64,000 nt of DNA, from NCBI RefSeq assembly GCF_004366075.1, contig NZ_SODU01000004.1, positions 1-64,000 of the forward strand, read 5' to 3'. Shown piece after piece: positions 34,450 through 43,168 of this stretch. The notes under the pieces were generated by a model. The model ran no database searches. It was not told where the DNA came from and saw nothing but the letters and a program-made list of their open reading frames with translations. Made by a program: the position numbers and the translations under genes. How positions within the stretch are numbered: position 1 is the first letter of the stretch; each line of letters begins with the position of its first letter. The DNA is from Kribbella pratensis. Its GTDB lineage: Bacteria > Actinomycetota > Actinomycetes > Propionibacteriales > Kribbellaceae.

Positions 34450-35799
34450 TCAGTTGACAGGTAGCAGTTCGATGTTGCCGTCGAACTGCCACAGGGGGTT
34501 CGGTTCGTCCCCGGACGGGGTGCGGACCAGGAAGAAGCCGTTCACTTCTTTCGGTCCGTCCCCGTCGGCGACGTACCGACCGAGTGGATTGATGTCGAGT
34601 TGGTAGATCGCGGAGCCGGCCGCTTCCACTCCGGGGATGTGCCAGCTGACGACGCAGCGCCAGTCGTTGCCGGGTCCTTGCGCGGCGACCTGGTCACCGC
34701 CCTTGGTGCATTCGGCGGCGCTCTGCAGCTGTTGCTCGGTCACGTCGGCCCGGTTCAGCTGCTTGGTCTGCAACCGGTACAGGTGCGCGAACTCGACCGC
34801 AACCGCGCGCTGCACCTTGCCCTGATCGATCCCCGACCCGAAGCCGGTCACCGGAGCGACGGCCGCGGTGGTGACACCGAGCAGTACGACGAGGGGCAGG
34901 AGGCCGGCCGTCAACGCGAGACGACCGGAGCCGTCGTGCGTCGGGTTGGTGAAGTCACGGCGTACGAAGATGAAGTACGCAAGGCCGGTCGCGACGAGGG
35001 CCCAGACCAGGCTGACGATCACGCCGATCAGCAGCGGGCCGAGTTGTGCCGGGCTGGTGAAGAGGCCGTTCCAGCTGATGAACGCGTAGCCGGGAAGCGC
35101 GAGGCGGAAGGCAACCGGGACCGGAAGCTGCTGGACGAGCTGCATCGCAAGCGCCACGACCGCCGGGAGCAGGAGGCCCATCGGCGATCGGCCGAGCGCA
35201 ACTGAGCCCAGTAGGCCGATTGCGGCAAGGGCGAGAGTCGGTGCGAGGGCGCAGAGCCAGGCGAGGAACACAGTGCCGGCCGCGTTGCCCGGTGAGAGCA
35301 GGTGACCGTCGAGGCCGATCAGTTGCCGGTTGCCGACGACCAACAGGCCGCTGATCGTGCTCGACACGACCAGCCCGATCACCAGCACCAGGATCACGGT
35401 CAGGCTGGACAGCGCCTTCGAGACGAAGATCCGGCGCGGCGAGCGGACCGCCACCAGCAGATGACGCCAGGTACCGAGGCGGTCCTCGGACGCGAACACG
35501 TCACCGGCGATCAACGAGGTCAGCAACGGCAACGCCCACGAACCGGAGAAGCCCAGCAGCACCAGCGGACCGGCCCATCCGGTGGCGTGCATCCAGCGAC
35601 CGAACAACGTGTCGACCGGGAGCGACGCCTGCTGGCTGATGACGGCCACGAAGAGGGCGGGCGCAAGCCAGCAGGCAACGATCAGCACGCGGACGCGCCA
35701 CTGCGTGAGCAGCTTGGCGAGTTCGAAGCGGTACCCCCGGATGATCGGCACCCGGCGGGCGACCTCACGGGGCTCGGGGGCAGCCACGGTGGCCGTCAT
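34450..35799 (-). CDS. ABC transporter permease with C-terminal soluble part
   Basis: The 449-residue membrane protein has about seven helices between residues 30 and 345 (GYRFELAKLLTQWRVRVLIVA first) and a soluble tail of about 110 residues after residue 335. It resembles ABC-2 type permeases of the class paired with daunorubicin-like ATPases. It starts at 35799 where the upstream ATPase gene stops (one-base overlap) and is followed by the YncE/phosphoesterase gene. The transported substrate is unknown. Confidence 0.83.
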   Translation of the reverse strand: MTATVAAPEPREVARRVPIIRGYRFELAKLLTQWRVRVLIVACWLAPALFVAVISQQASLPVDTLFGRWMHATGWAGPLVLLGFSGSWALPLLTSLIAGDVFASEDRLGTWRHLLVAVRSPRRIFVSKALSSLTVILVLVIGLVVSSTISGLLVVGNRQLIGLDGHLLSPGNAAGTVFLAWLCALAPTLALAAIGLLGSVALGRSPMGLLLPAVVALAMQLVQQLPVPVAFRLALPGYAFISWNGLFTSPAQLGPLLIGVIVSLVWALVATGLAYFIFVRRDFTNPTHDGSGRLALTAGLLPLVVLLGVTTAAVAPVTGFGSGIDQGKVQRAVAVEFAHLYRLQTKQLNRADVTEQQLQSAAECTKGGDQVAAQGPGNDWRCVVSWHIPGVEAAGSAIYQLDINPLGRYVADGDGPKEVNGFFLVRTPSGDEPNPLWQFDGNIELLPVN

Positions 35800-36731
35800 C
35801 AGTTGGTCTCCTGCTGCTCGGTGAGGGCGATGAACGCGGCTTCGAGTGGCGACACCACCGGCGCGAGTTCGCGGACGGCGATGTCGTCACGGACCAGCCG
35901 CTTCACGAACTCGTCCACTGCCGGCACGGCTGCCGAGATCACCAGAAGCTCGACACCCTCTTGTACGGCGCCTGGGTCGCGCAGCCGGATGCCCTTGGTC
36001 TCGCGGGCCAGTCGACGAGCCGCTACCGGGTCGGAGGTGAGGACGCGGTAGTCGAGTTCGCTGTCCTCCGAGGCCAGCTTGCTGATCGGGCCCGAGAACA
36101 CGACCCGTCCGGTCGACAGGATCGTCACCTCGGAGCAGAGCGCCTCGACGTCGTCCATCCGGTGGCTCGACAGCATCACCGCTGTGCCGTCGGCGGCCAG
36201 CCGGGTGAGGACGCCGTACACGTGCTTCTTGCCGGCTGGGTCGAGGCCGTTGGACGGCTCGTCGAGGATCAGCAGCCGAGGTTTGGTGAGCAACGCGGCG
36301 GCGAGGCCGAGGCGCTGGCGCATGCCGAGCGAGAACCCGCGGACCCGGTCGTCGGCCACGTCGGTCAGGCCGACCTGGTCGATCGCGTCGTCGATGTTCA
36401 TCGTGCGGTCGCCGCGCAGCTGGGCCAGGGCGGCGAGGTTCTGCTTGGCGGTCATCGACGGGTACAGGCCGGGGCCGTCGACGAAGCCGGCGACGCCTTC
36501 GGGGACGGCGAGTGCGCGGCCGACCGGCGTACCGAGGATCTCCAGTTCGCCGCGGTCGGGAACGGCGAGGCCGAGCAGCAGGCCGAGGAGCGTGGTCTTG
36601 CCGGCTCCGTTCGGTCCCACCAGGCCGTGGATCTGGCCGGGTGCTACGTCGAGGTCGACGCCGTCGAGTGCGACGACCTCGCCGAAGTACTTGGTGATGC
36701 CGCGGGCACGGACAGTGGGCGGTGCGTCCAT
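35799..36731 (-). CDS. ABC transporter ATP-binding protein (DrrA/CcmA type)
   Basis: The 310-residue protein has Walker A GLVGPNGAGKTTLLG (about residues 36-50), signature SLGMRQRLGLAAALL, and Walker B LILDEPSNGLDP. The C-terminal ~90 residues (ISKLASEDSELDYRVL onward) are typical of DrrA-like exporters. ATG 36731 (MDAPPTVRARG) directly follows TAATGT plus seven bases, with TTCACG 18 bp further up, so the message may be leaderless. The TTG-started longer form to 36752 is less likely. The product powers the adjacent permease. Confidence 0.92.
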   Translation of the reverse strand: MDAPPTVRARGITKYFGEVVALDGVDLDVAPGQIHGLVGPNGAGKTTLLGLLLGLAVPDRGELEILGTPVGRALAVPEGVAGFVDGPGLYPSMTAKQNLAALAQLRGDRTMNIDDAIDQVGLTDVADDRVRGFSLGMRQRLGLAAALLTKPRLLILDEPSNGLDPAGKKHVYGVLTRLAADGTAVMLSSHRMDDVEALCSEVTILSTGRVVFSGPISKLASEDSELDYRVLTSDPVAARRLARETKGIRLRDPGAVQEGVELLVISAAVPAVDEFVKRLVRDDIAVRELAPVVSPLEAAFIALTEQQETN

Positions 36732-36733
36732 GG

Positions 36734-36770
36734 GGAATACATTAGAAAGCAATGTACGGTCACGTGAAGA
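36734..36770 (-). promoter_or_regulatory. Leaderless-type promoter of the ABC operon
   Basis: On the minus strand TTCACG, an 18-bp spacer and TAATGT lie with seven bases before ATG 36731. That spacing would put transcription start at the start codon. No ribosome site is visible upstream of this ATG. Confidence 0.4.
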
Positions 36771-36831
36771 GCAAAGGTTAACTATTGGCGAACTAGCGTG
36801 AACTCCTTTCAGCCAAGCTCTCAGCGGACTC

Positions 36832-37848
36832 TCAGTTGCGTTGCTGCGGATCGATGTAGTGGAAGGTCGGTCCGGCCGTGGTGTGATCGTCCTCGCTCAG
36901 CTGCAGCAGCTTCAGGGCTTCGGCCTTCAGACCGAACATCGCCTTGACGGCGTCGCGGATCAGCGCGGGCTCGCCGGTGAAGCTCTGCTCGAGCAGGAAC
37001 AGCAGCGTGCAGTAGGTGTTGTCGAACTGCTCCTGGGCGGCGCGGATCTGCGCGTTGTCCGACCGGCGCGGGTTCGCCTGCATCGGCGACACTCCGGTGG
37101 GATCGAAGGTGACCGGCTCGCCGGTCGGACCGGACTGCGGCGTGTCTCCCCGCTGGTAGCGCCGACCGAGCTTCAGTTCCTCGAACCGGTAGTAGTGCGC
37201 GACCTCGTCGCGGTCCGAGTGGAAGATGTCGTGGTCGCCGTCCCAGACCTCTCCCCGCGACGTACCTTCTCCTTGCTCGACAATCTCTTCCAATGCGGCC
37301 AGCGCCGACGCCAGGTCTGTGACCGGCTGAAGCGTGCCGGCGGTGTGGTGGAACGGTCCTGCGGTCACCTGACGAGCCGGGTCGCCGGAGAACACCTTGT
37401 CCTCGCCGAGCGTCTCGCACAGGTACCGGAGCCCGTCTTCGATCGCGTCGTAGAACTGCCCGATGGTCTCGTAGTGATCGCTCTCGGCGGGTGAACCGGG
37501 CGCCTCGGGCTTCTCGAGCCGCAGGAACATCTCCAGAGCATCCGGCCCGAAGGGGAGCAGCGACAGCTCGATCGAACCGTGCGGCAACTCCCGCGGGTAT
37601 CCGGGCAGCATCGCCGGGACGTCCAGCCGTGGTTCGCCGCCGACGGCGTTCAGCAGGTTGGCCGCCAATGAGAGATGGATCATCTCCTCGACGAACACGC
37701 TGCTCACCAGTTCCACCGCGTCCGGGTTCCGCGCCGGATCCAGCGAGTAGAGGGCACAAAGGTACGGCGGAATCGTGGCGTGCTCGAGCTCGATCGCCCA
37801 CTGCAGGTGCTGGTGAAGACTGTCAATTGTCTCGATGCGCTGGTTCAT
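36832..37848 (-). CDS. Ferritin-like protein related to VioB-type enzymes
   Basis: The 338-residue protein opens with LHQHLQWAIELEHATIPPYL (Glu and His metal ligands) and EEMIHLSLAANLLNAVGG, the ferritin-like pattern found in VioB/StaD/RebD-type iminophenyl-pyruvate dimer synthases (PF12902-like). No polyketide or Trp-pathway gene is near, so a narrow function cannot be given. It is divergent from a cupin gene, with a palindrome in between that could regulate both. Confidence 0.72.
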   Translation of the reverse strand: MNQRIETIDSLHQHLQWAIELEHATIPPYLCALYSLDPARNPDAVELVSSVFVEEMIHLSLAANLLNAVGGEPRLDVPAMLPGYPRELPHGSIELSLLPFGPDALEMFLRLEKPEAPGSPAESDHYETIGQFYDAIEDGLRYLCETLGEDKVFSGDPARQVTAGPFHHTAGTLQPVTDLASALAALEEIVEQGEGTSRGEVWDGDHDIFHSDRDEVAHYYRFEELKLGRRYQRGDTPQSGPTGEPVTFDPTGVSPMQANPRRSDNAQIRAAQEQFDNTYCTLLFLLEQSFTGEPALIRDAVKAMFGLKAEALKLLQLSEDDHTTAGPTFHYIDPQQRN

Positions 37849-37876
37849 ACCTGTTGAGACAGCACAACCACCTCCC

Positions 37877-37891
37877 CTGTGACCGTCACAG
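37877..37891. promoter_or_regulatory. Operator-like palindrome CTGTGACcGTCACAG
   Basis: The perfect 7+1+7 inverted repeat lies in the 99-bp gap between the divergent ferritin-like and cupin genes. A second pair, GGTCTG (37898-37903) and CAGACC (37919-37924), lies next to it on the cupin side. Both are plausible regulator sites. Confidence 0.5.
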
Positions 37892-37947
37892 CTCGCCGGT
37901 CTGAACTGTCTTCCACTACAGACCGATCAACTGGAAGGTGAGCTTCG

Positions 37948-38352
37948 ATGACTGATACGACCTCCACCGCGTGGCAGACCGCGTTGACGATGCTGCAGGA
38001 GGTGGAGCCGCCCTTCGTTCCCGAGGGCTTCCACGTGATGACCGTCGACATCGAGTACCCGGCGGGTGACCCCGGCGCACCGCCGCACCGGCATTCGGGT
38101 CCGGCGTTCGGGTACGTCGTCGCGGGCGAGATGTTGTTCGAGTTGGAGGGGGAAGCGCCGCGGGTGATCAAGGCCGGCGAGGCGTTCTGGGAGCCGGGCG
38201 GTGACGTCATCCACTACCAGGACGGCAACAACCGGTCGGACGTCCCGGTGAAGTTCACCGTGACGATGCTGTGCGCCCCCGGGCAGGAGATGTTCACACT
38301 CGTCCCGGAGGAAGAGTTGGCCGAGCGGGCGGAGCGTCGGGTTCAGCGGTAG
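37948..38352 (+). CDS. Cupin-domain protein
   Basis: The 134-residue single cupin has the metal-binding first motif GAPPHRHSGPAFGYVVAGEM (about residues 45-64) with two His ligands and a later PGGDVIHYQDGNN segment. Such small cupins act as dioxygenases, isomerases or storage/ligand-binding proteins. Because it is divergent from the ferritin-like gene with a shared palindrome, the two may be co-regulated. It overlaps the convergent ABC exporter gene by ten bases. Confidence 0.87.
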   Translation: MTDTTSTAWQTALTMLQEVEPPFVPEGFHVMTVDIEYPAGDPGAPPHRHSGPAFGYVVAGEMLFELEGEAPRVIKAGEAFWEPGGDVIHYQDGNNRSDVPVKFTVTMLCAPGQEMFTLVPEEELAERAERRVQR

Positions 38353-40124
38353 GCGCGGGCCTGGAGTTCGAAGAGTTCGGCGTAGCGGCCGCCGGCCGCG
38401 AGCAGGTCTTCGTGAGTGCCGACCTCTTCGACGCGGCCGCAGTGCATGACGACGATCAGGTCCGCCATCCGCACGGTCGAGAACCGGTGCGACACCAGGA
38501 CGGTGATCCCGCCGGTCTCGGCCGCGGCGATCTTCGCTGCGGACGCGTACTGCTCGTAGAGCCGGTGCTCGGCCTCCGGGTCGAGAGCAGCGGTCGGCTC
38601 GTCGAGCAGCAGGAGCAGCGGGCGCTCGCGCATGAACGCGCGAGCCAGCGCGAGCCGCTGCCACTGCCCGCCGGACAGCTCGACCCCGTCGGTGAACTTC
38701 TTGCCCAGTTGGGAATCCAGCCCCCGCGGCAGCCCGGCGACCACCGACTCGGCATCGCCGCGGACGACGGCCGCCCGGACGGCGTCCTCGTCCGCCGCCC
38801 GCTCGATGTCGCCGATCCCGACGACCTCCCGCGCGGTGAACTCGAACTTCACGAAGTCCTGGAAACCCGCCGACAGCTGCGACCGCCACGCGTCCGGCTG
38901 GACCGTCGCGAGGTCCACGCCGTCGACGAGGATCTGGCCGGTCGTCGGGTCGTACATCCGGGCGAGCAGTTTGACCAGCGTCGTCTTGCCGGCGCCGTTC
39001 TCCCCCACCAGCGCGACCGCCGCCCCGGCCGGCACACTGAGGTTCAGGTCGCTCAGGACCGCGGAATCCGAACCAGGATAGGAGAATCCGACGTTCCGCA
39101 ACTCGATCCCGGTGGTGATCCGGTCGGGCGCCGAGGTGACACTGGTCCGCCACGAGTTCTGCTTCGCGTACTCGCGCAGCCAGTCGTACCGCCCGAAGCT
39201 GCGCACGACCTCACCGACCCAGTACACGTTCTGCGCGATACCGCCGGTCATCTGATCCACCTGCGGCGCGAGCAGCAGGACGAGTACGACGTCTCCCGCG
39301 GACGCCTGACCGTTCCGTGCCCGCGCGACGACCCAGACGATCGCCGCGGCGTACGCGAGACCGAAGGCGAGCCGCACCGAGCCGTCCACCTTCCCGCCCC
39401 ACCGCGCGGCCGCGACCCGGCGATCGAAACGCTGCGTCTGCAATGCGAAGATCCTGTCCAGCAAGACCTTTCCGAGCCCGAACACCCGCAGCTCCAGGCC
39501 GGTCCGCGGATCCTTCGCCACCTCGATCAACCGGTCGACGAGCCGCTCCTGCGGCATCGACTCCTCCCACGCCTTGCTCTGTCGCGTGCTGCTCAGGTAC
39601 GCCGACCAGATCCGCGCACCGCCCAGCAACGGGAGCACCAGCAACAGCGGATGCACCGATCCGAGCAACGTGAGCACGGTCGCGGTGTTCGTCACGGTGG
39701 CGAACGCCCACAGCAGCACCTCGGCGCCGACCCCCATCCGCCACGCCTTCTCGCGCACGAGCTCGAGCCGGTCCGCGACATCGGGCCGCTCGTGATGCGA
39801 CAGACCAGGGATCGCTGTCGTCACATCGAGCAGGTCGGCGTGCACCCGGCCCGCCATCCGTTCCTGCGCGGTGTCCTGGAGCGGCCATCCGAGCCCGTCC
39901 GCGACGAACGACACCGCGAGGCCGCCGACGATGATGCCGATGCCCAGCGCGATCGTGCTCGACCGGTCCGACGCGATCCCGTCGACCAGTCGACTCACGC
40001 CGTACGTCTGGGTCGGTGCCGTGATCGCGCGGGCCGCGACCAGCACCGTCGAGATCGCCATCAGCCCAGGTGCTGCACGGAAAGAGGTGGACAGCCACAG
40101 CCAGAGGATCCGCAGACTACGCAT
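38343..40124 (-). CDS. ABC exporter half-transporter (type IV), subunit 2
   Basis: The 593-residue protein has an N-terminal six-helix membrane domain (about 15-315) and a C-terminal ATPase with Walker A ALVGENGAGKTTLVKLLA (about 370), signature LSGGQWQRLALARAF and Walker B LLLLDEPTAALDP. It is the downstream partner of the gene at 40117, overlapping it by eight bases, so a heterodimer is likely. The substrate may be a peptide or lipid; this is not indicated by the sequence. Confidence 0.9.
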   Translation of the reverse strand: MRSLRILWLWLSTSFRAAPGLMAISTVLVAARAITAPTQTYGVSRLVDGIASDRSSTIALGIGIIVGGLAVSFVADGLGWPLQDTAQERMAGRVHADLLDVTTAIPGLSHHERPDVADRLELVREKAWRMGVGAEVLLWAFATVTNTATVLTLLGSVHPLLLVLPLLGGARIWSAYLSSTRQSKAWEESMPQERLVDRLIEVAKDPRTGLELRVFGLGKVLLDRIFALQTQRFDRRVAAARWGGKVDGSVRLAFGLAYAAAIVWVVARARNGQASAGDVVLVLLLAPQVDQMTGGIAQNVYWVGEVVRSFGRYDWLREYAKQNSWRTSVTSAPDRITTGIELRNVGFSYPGSDSAVLSDLNLSVPAGAAVALVGENGAGKTTLVKLLARMYDPTTGQILVDGVDLATVQPDAWRSQLSAGFQDFVKFEFTAREVVGIGDIERAADEDAVRAAVVRGDAESVVAGLPRGLDSQLGKKFTDGVELSGGQWQRLALARAFMRERPLLLLLDEPTAALDPEAEHRLYEQYASAAKIAAAETGGITVLVSHRFSTVRMADLIVVMHCGRVEEVGTHEDLLAAGGRYAELFELQARAYR

Positions 40125-41955
40125 CGACTGCCTCCGGTCCCGTCACGTACCGCTCGGCCTGGAGCCGGAACATCCCGGCGTACTCGCCGTCCTGCGCCAG
40201 CAGCTCCTCGTGGGTGCCGTCCTCGACGATCCGGCCGTCGGACAGCACACAGATCCGATCCGCGTTGCGTACCACCGAGAACCGGTGCGAGATGATCAGC
40301 GACGCCACTCCGGAGGTCAGCTCCAGGTACCGCTCGACCAGCTCGGCCTCGGCCCGTACGTCGAGCGCCGCGGCCGGCTCGTCCAGCACCAGAACACCTG
40401 CGCCGGCATGCACCGCGAACAACGCCCGAGCCAGCGCGACCCGCTGCCACTCACCACCGGACAGGTCGACCCCGCCGTCGAACGTCTTGTCCAGCACGGT
40501 GTCCCAGCCCTTCGGCAGGCGCCGTACGACCTCGTCGATCCCGGACTCACGCGCGACCCTCGCCAGGGTGAGCTCGTCACCCGCGCGTTCGACCGCGCCG
40601 AACACGACGTTGTCGGTCACCGACAACGGGAACCGCAGGAAGTCCTGCACGATCGCGGCCACCCGCCGCTGCCACACGGTCAGGTCGAGGTCCGCGAGAT
40701 CGACACCGTCGACAAGGATCCGGCCGCTCGTCGGCTTGTACGCGCCGCCGAGCAGCTTCACCAGCGTGGACTTGCCCGCACCGTTGACGCCGACGAGCGC
40801 GAGCGCCTCCCGCGCGCGGATCGTGAGGTCGAGGTCGCGCAGTACGGCGACGTCCGCACCCGGGTAGTGGAAGCTCACCTTCTCGAACCGGATCTCGCGG
40901 GCCGGCATCGTCTCGATCCGATGCTTCGTGGTCACGGCCGGCTCCGGATGGCGTTCCTCGATCGTGGCGCTGAGGTCCCGCATCGCGCGGTACGCCGAGA
41001 GTCCGCGGCGGACCTGTGCCACGCCGTACCCGTTGCTCGCCTGACCGATCGCGAGGATCGCGGGCAGCGTGGTCGCGACCTGCGTGAGCGGCAGCGTTCC
41101 GTTGTAGGCGGCGCGACCGACGGCGAGGATCGCGACGCCGTTGGCGATCAGGTGGACGCCGCCGATCAGCAACGACCACTTCGCGTTCCGCCGGCGGCGT
41201 GCCCAGACCGGGCGGTAGCCCGCCGTCCATTCGCGGACATACCGCTCCACGAGCCAGTTGTGCAGACCGAACACACGCAACTCTTTCGGAGCGTCACGCA
41301 TGCCCAGGTTGAACAGGTAATGGGCTCGGCGCTGCTCCTCGGTGTTGCCCCACCAGACGTCGACCTCGCGCTCGATCAAGCGACCGCCGTACCACTCCAG
41401 CAGCATCGTGACCGCGACCAGCATCGCCGCCACCCACCAGGCGAACATCACGCCGACGATCACCGCGGAGCCGACCAGCGTCACCCGGCTCGCGATCAAC
41501 CACGGCAGTTGCCCGAGCCCCTGCGCGAGATGGAAGCCGCCCTTTCCTTTCGCACGCTCCTGGACATCCAGTACCTCGGAGTCCTCGAGGTGCTCGATCC
41601 GGCGCGGTTTGAGCAGCGGCTCGGTGATGCCGGTGCCGATCGCGCGGACCAGGCCGGCGTCCATCACCAGCGATGCGACCTGCTGCACCGCGGGCGTCAG
41701 GCTGTCGATGACGAACACCGCGAGCAGGCCGCCCAGCAGCCACCCGAACTCGCCGATCGGCATCGCGTCCGGGCCGCCGTCGATCACCCCTGGAACCGCC
41801 CCGACGACCCGGCCGGTCAGCAACGTGACCGCCATCCCCAGCAGCGAACCGAGGACAGCCAGACCCATCGTCAGAAGGGTGCCTCCAGGTGCAACCCGCA
41901 CTCCGTACCGCAGCAGCGTCAGCACCCCACCGACCGTAACGGCCCGCACCGACAA
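40117..41955 (-). CDS. ABC exporter half-transporter (type IV), subunit 1
   Basis: The 612-residue protein has six transmembrane helices (about 15-320), Walker A ALVGVNGAGKSTLVKLLGG (about 390), signature DLSGGEWQRVALARALF and Walker B VLVLDEPAAALDV. It pairs with the following gene. In Walker B both subunits carry a Glu next to the Asp-Glu-Pro motif, so neither site is obviously degenerate. The start codon at 41955 is TTG; GTG at 41949 is an alternative. Confidence 0.88.
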   Translation of the reverse strand: MSVRAVTVGGVLTLLRYGVRVAPGGTLLTMGLAVLGSLLGMAVTLLTGRVVGAVPGVIDGGPDAMPIGEFGWLLGGLLAVFVIDSLTPAVQQVASLVMDAGLVRAIGTGITEPLLKPRRIEHLEDSEVLDVQERAKGKGGFHLAQGLGQLPWLIASRVTLVGSAVIVGVMFAWWVAAMLVAVTMLLEWYGGRLIEREVDVWWGNTEEQRRAHYLFNLGMRDAPKELRVFGLHNWLVERYVREWTAGYRPVWARRRRNAKWSLLIGGVHLIANGVAILAVGRAAYNGTLPLTQVATTLPAILAIGQASNGYGVAQVRRGLSAYRAMRDLSATIEERHPEPAVTTKHRIETMPAREIRFEKVSFHYPGADVAVLRDLDLTIRAREALALVGVNGAGKSTLVKLLGGAYKPTSGRILVDGVDLADLDLTVWQRRVAAIVQDFLRFPLSVTDNVVFGAVERAGDELTLARVARESGIDEVVRRLPKGWDTVLDKTFDGGVDLSGGEWQRVALARALFAVHAGAGVLVLDEPAAALDVRAEAELVERYLELTSGVASLIISHRFSVVRNADRICVLSDGRIVEDGTHEELLAQDGEYAGMFRLQAERYVTGPEAVDA

Positions 41956-41988
41956 AACGCACCCGAGTTTCCGGGCCGGACCGGAAAA

Positions 41989-42015
41989 TCCGGCGGCCCG
42001 GAGCGGGCCGCCGGA
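41989..42015 (-). terminator. Strong terminator with T tract after the 42024 gene
   Basis: TCCGGCGGCCCG (41989-42000), loop GAG and CGGGCCGCCGGA (42004-42015) make a perfect 12-bp stem. On the minus strand it is followed by TTTT, a textbook intrinsic terminator for the secreted TIM-barrel gene. Confidence 0.9.
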
Positions 42016-42023
42016 TCGGTACG

Positions 42024-42860
42024 TCAGCTACCGGTGGCGAAGAAGGTTGCGAAGACCTTCTGCAGCGCGGACGAGTCGACCAGGGTCGGATTCGCGCTGC
42101 CCTGGTTGCCCCAGCCGTAGGTGTAGTCCATCACCGGGGACGGCACGAGCCGCTTCCACTCCGTCAGGATCGCGTGCTCCTGAGTTGCGGTCGGCAGGTT
42201 GTAGTAGTGGCTCGTCGCCCGCTCCTGGCCGAAGGCCTGGTACACCGGCACGATCGCGGCCAGCGGGACGCCGGCCGCGCGAGCCGCGCTGACCTTCTCC
42301 CCGATCTTGCCGAGGTCACACTGCGGATTCGCGACCGAGCAAGGGTACGGATCGAGTCCGACCAGGTCGACGTGGCTGTTGGCCGGCGCGAACGGCTGGT
42401 AGTCGGCGACCTTGCTGAGCACGATGAACGACTTCTGCCGGCCACCGCTCGCGGCGCGAATGTAGTCCGCTCGCGACCGCAGCGCCGCCGGACCGCCGGG
42501 GCAGTCCCCGATGTGCGGCTCGTCGGACAGGTAGTAGGCGAAGACCTTCGGGTTCGAGGCGAGGGCGTCGACCTTGGCCTTGAAGGTGCTGTCGGCCGGG
42601 CTCGGGCACTTCTGACCCAGCCAGAAGACGGCTTGCACGCCGGTCGGCAGCGCGCTCAGGCTGGACACCGAGGACTTGTCGGCCAGGTTGTAGCCGAGGG
42701 CGAAGGGTGCGGTTCCGCCCTGGAGATTCGCGACGAAGTGCCGGGTCGGTGTCTGCGCCTCGGCCTGAGCCCCGCCGGACGTGCCGGTCAGGGCCACGAC
42801 GAGACTTGCGAGCAGCCCGAGCAGGCCGGCGCCGAGCGCGATCTTGGTGGTGCGCGTCAC
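42024..42860 (-). CDS. Secreted protein, putative TIM-barrel glycosidase-like
   Basis: The 278-residue protein begins GTG at 42860 (VTRTTKIALGAGLLGLLASL) with GAGAGGGG upstream and carries a signal peptide. The mature part has Asp-Glu-containing stretches typical of glycoside-hydrolase barrels, such as FAYYLSDEPHIGDC (about residue 110) and VDLVGLDPYPC, and ends with YTYGWGNQG. I do not recognise the family. It lies behind an unusually structured leader with a short upstream ORF. Confidence 0.7.
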   Translation of the reverse strand: MTRTTKIALGAGLLGLLASLVVALTGTSGGAQAEAQTPTRHFVANLQGGTAPFALGYNLADKSSVSSLSALPTGVQAVFWLGQKCPSPADSTFKAKVDALASNPKVFAYYLSDEPHIGDCPGGPAALRSRADYIRAASGGRQKSFIVLSKVADYQPFAPANSHVDLVGLDPYPCSVANPQCDLGKIGEKVSAARAAGVPLAAIVPVYQAFGQERATSHYYNLPTATQEHAILTEWKRLVPSPVMDYTYGWGNQGSANPTLVDSSALQKVFATFFATGS

Positions 42861-42937
42861 GGGCGGCCCCTCTCGCCGCGGGTCGCGACAAGGGTGGCGA
42901 ATCGGGCCAGGAGCTGCTGAGGAGGGAAGGCGGGCAT
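42857..42937 (-). CDS. Possible 26-residue leader peptide of the 42860 gene
   Basis: An ORF encoding MPAFPPQQLLARFATLVATR and six further residues starts at ATG 42937, has GAGAGG at seven bases upstream, and ends in TGA that overlaps the GTG start of the secreted-protein gene. This GTGA-type overlap implies translational coupling. There is no run of one amino acid that would suggest attenuation by a specific tRNA. Confidence 0.45.
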   Translation of the reverse strand: MPAFPPQQLLARFATLVATRGERGRP

Positions 42938-42950
42938 GCGGAAACCTCTC

Positions 42951-43077
42951 GGGGCGCGACGGAAACACCGGACGGCAGGGGTCCGTCCGGGTCGGCAGGT
43001 CACCGCCGGTGTTCGTGCTGCGCCCCAGCCGACAGCCCGCGCTACGCGGCGGTCACTGACGGGCGAATCGGTCGCCC
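42951..43077 (-). ncRNA. Structured leader RNA, candidate riboregulator
   Basis: In the 308-base gap 42861-43168, the minus-strand RNA can form a nested element: outer stem GGGGCGC (42951-42957)/GCGCCCC (43020-43026), inner stem AACACCGG (42964-42971)/CCGGTGTT (43006-43013), and an alternative apical pair GGACGG/CCGTCC (42970-42988). Upstream are two further hairpins, CCGCG/CGCGG (43037-43049) and GGGCGA/TCGCCC (43061-43077). The outer stem ends right at the GAGAGG ribosome site of the leader peptide. I cannot match it to a known riboswitch class. Confidence 0.45.
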
Positions 43078-43168
43078 GGCACTGCCTGGCGCGTGACACT
43101 ACCGTGATCTTTCCGAGACATCGACCCGACCCCGGATATCGGTCGCTCTGGTCCGATCGCCGGGATGG

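Noticed and set aside
31680..34457. Large plus-strand ORF opposite the YncE/phosphoesterase gene
   Set aside because: It is rich in Arg, Val and Asp, has no domain pattern, and mirrors the codon phase of the real gene on the other strand.
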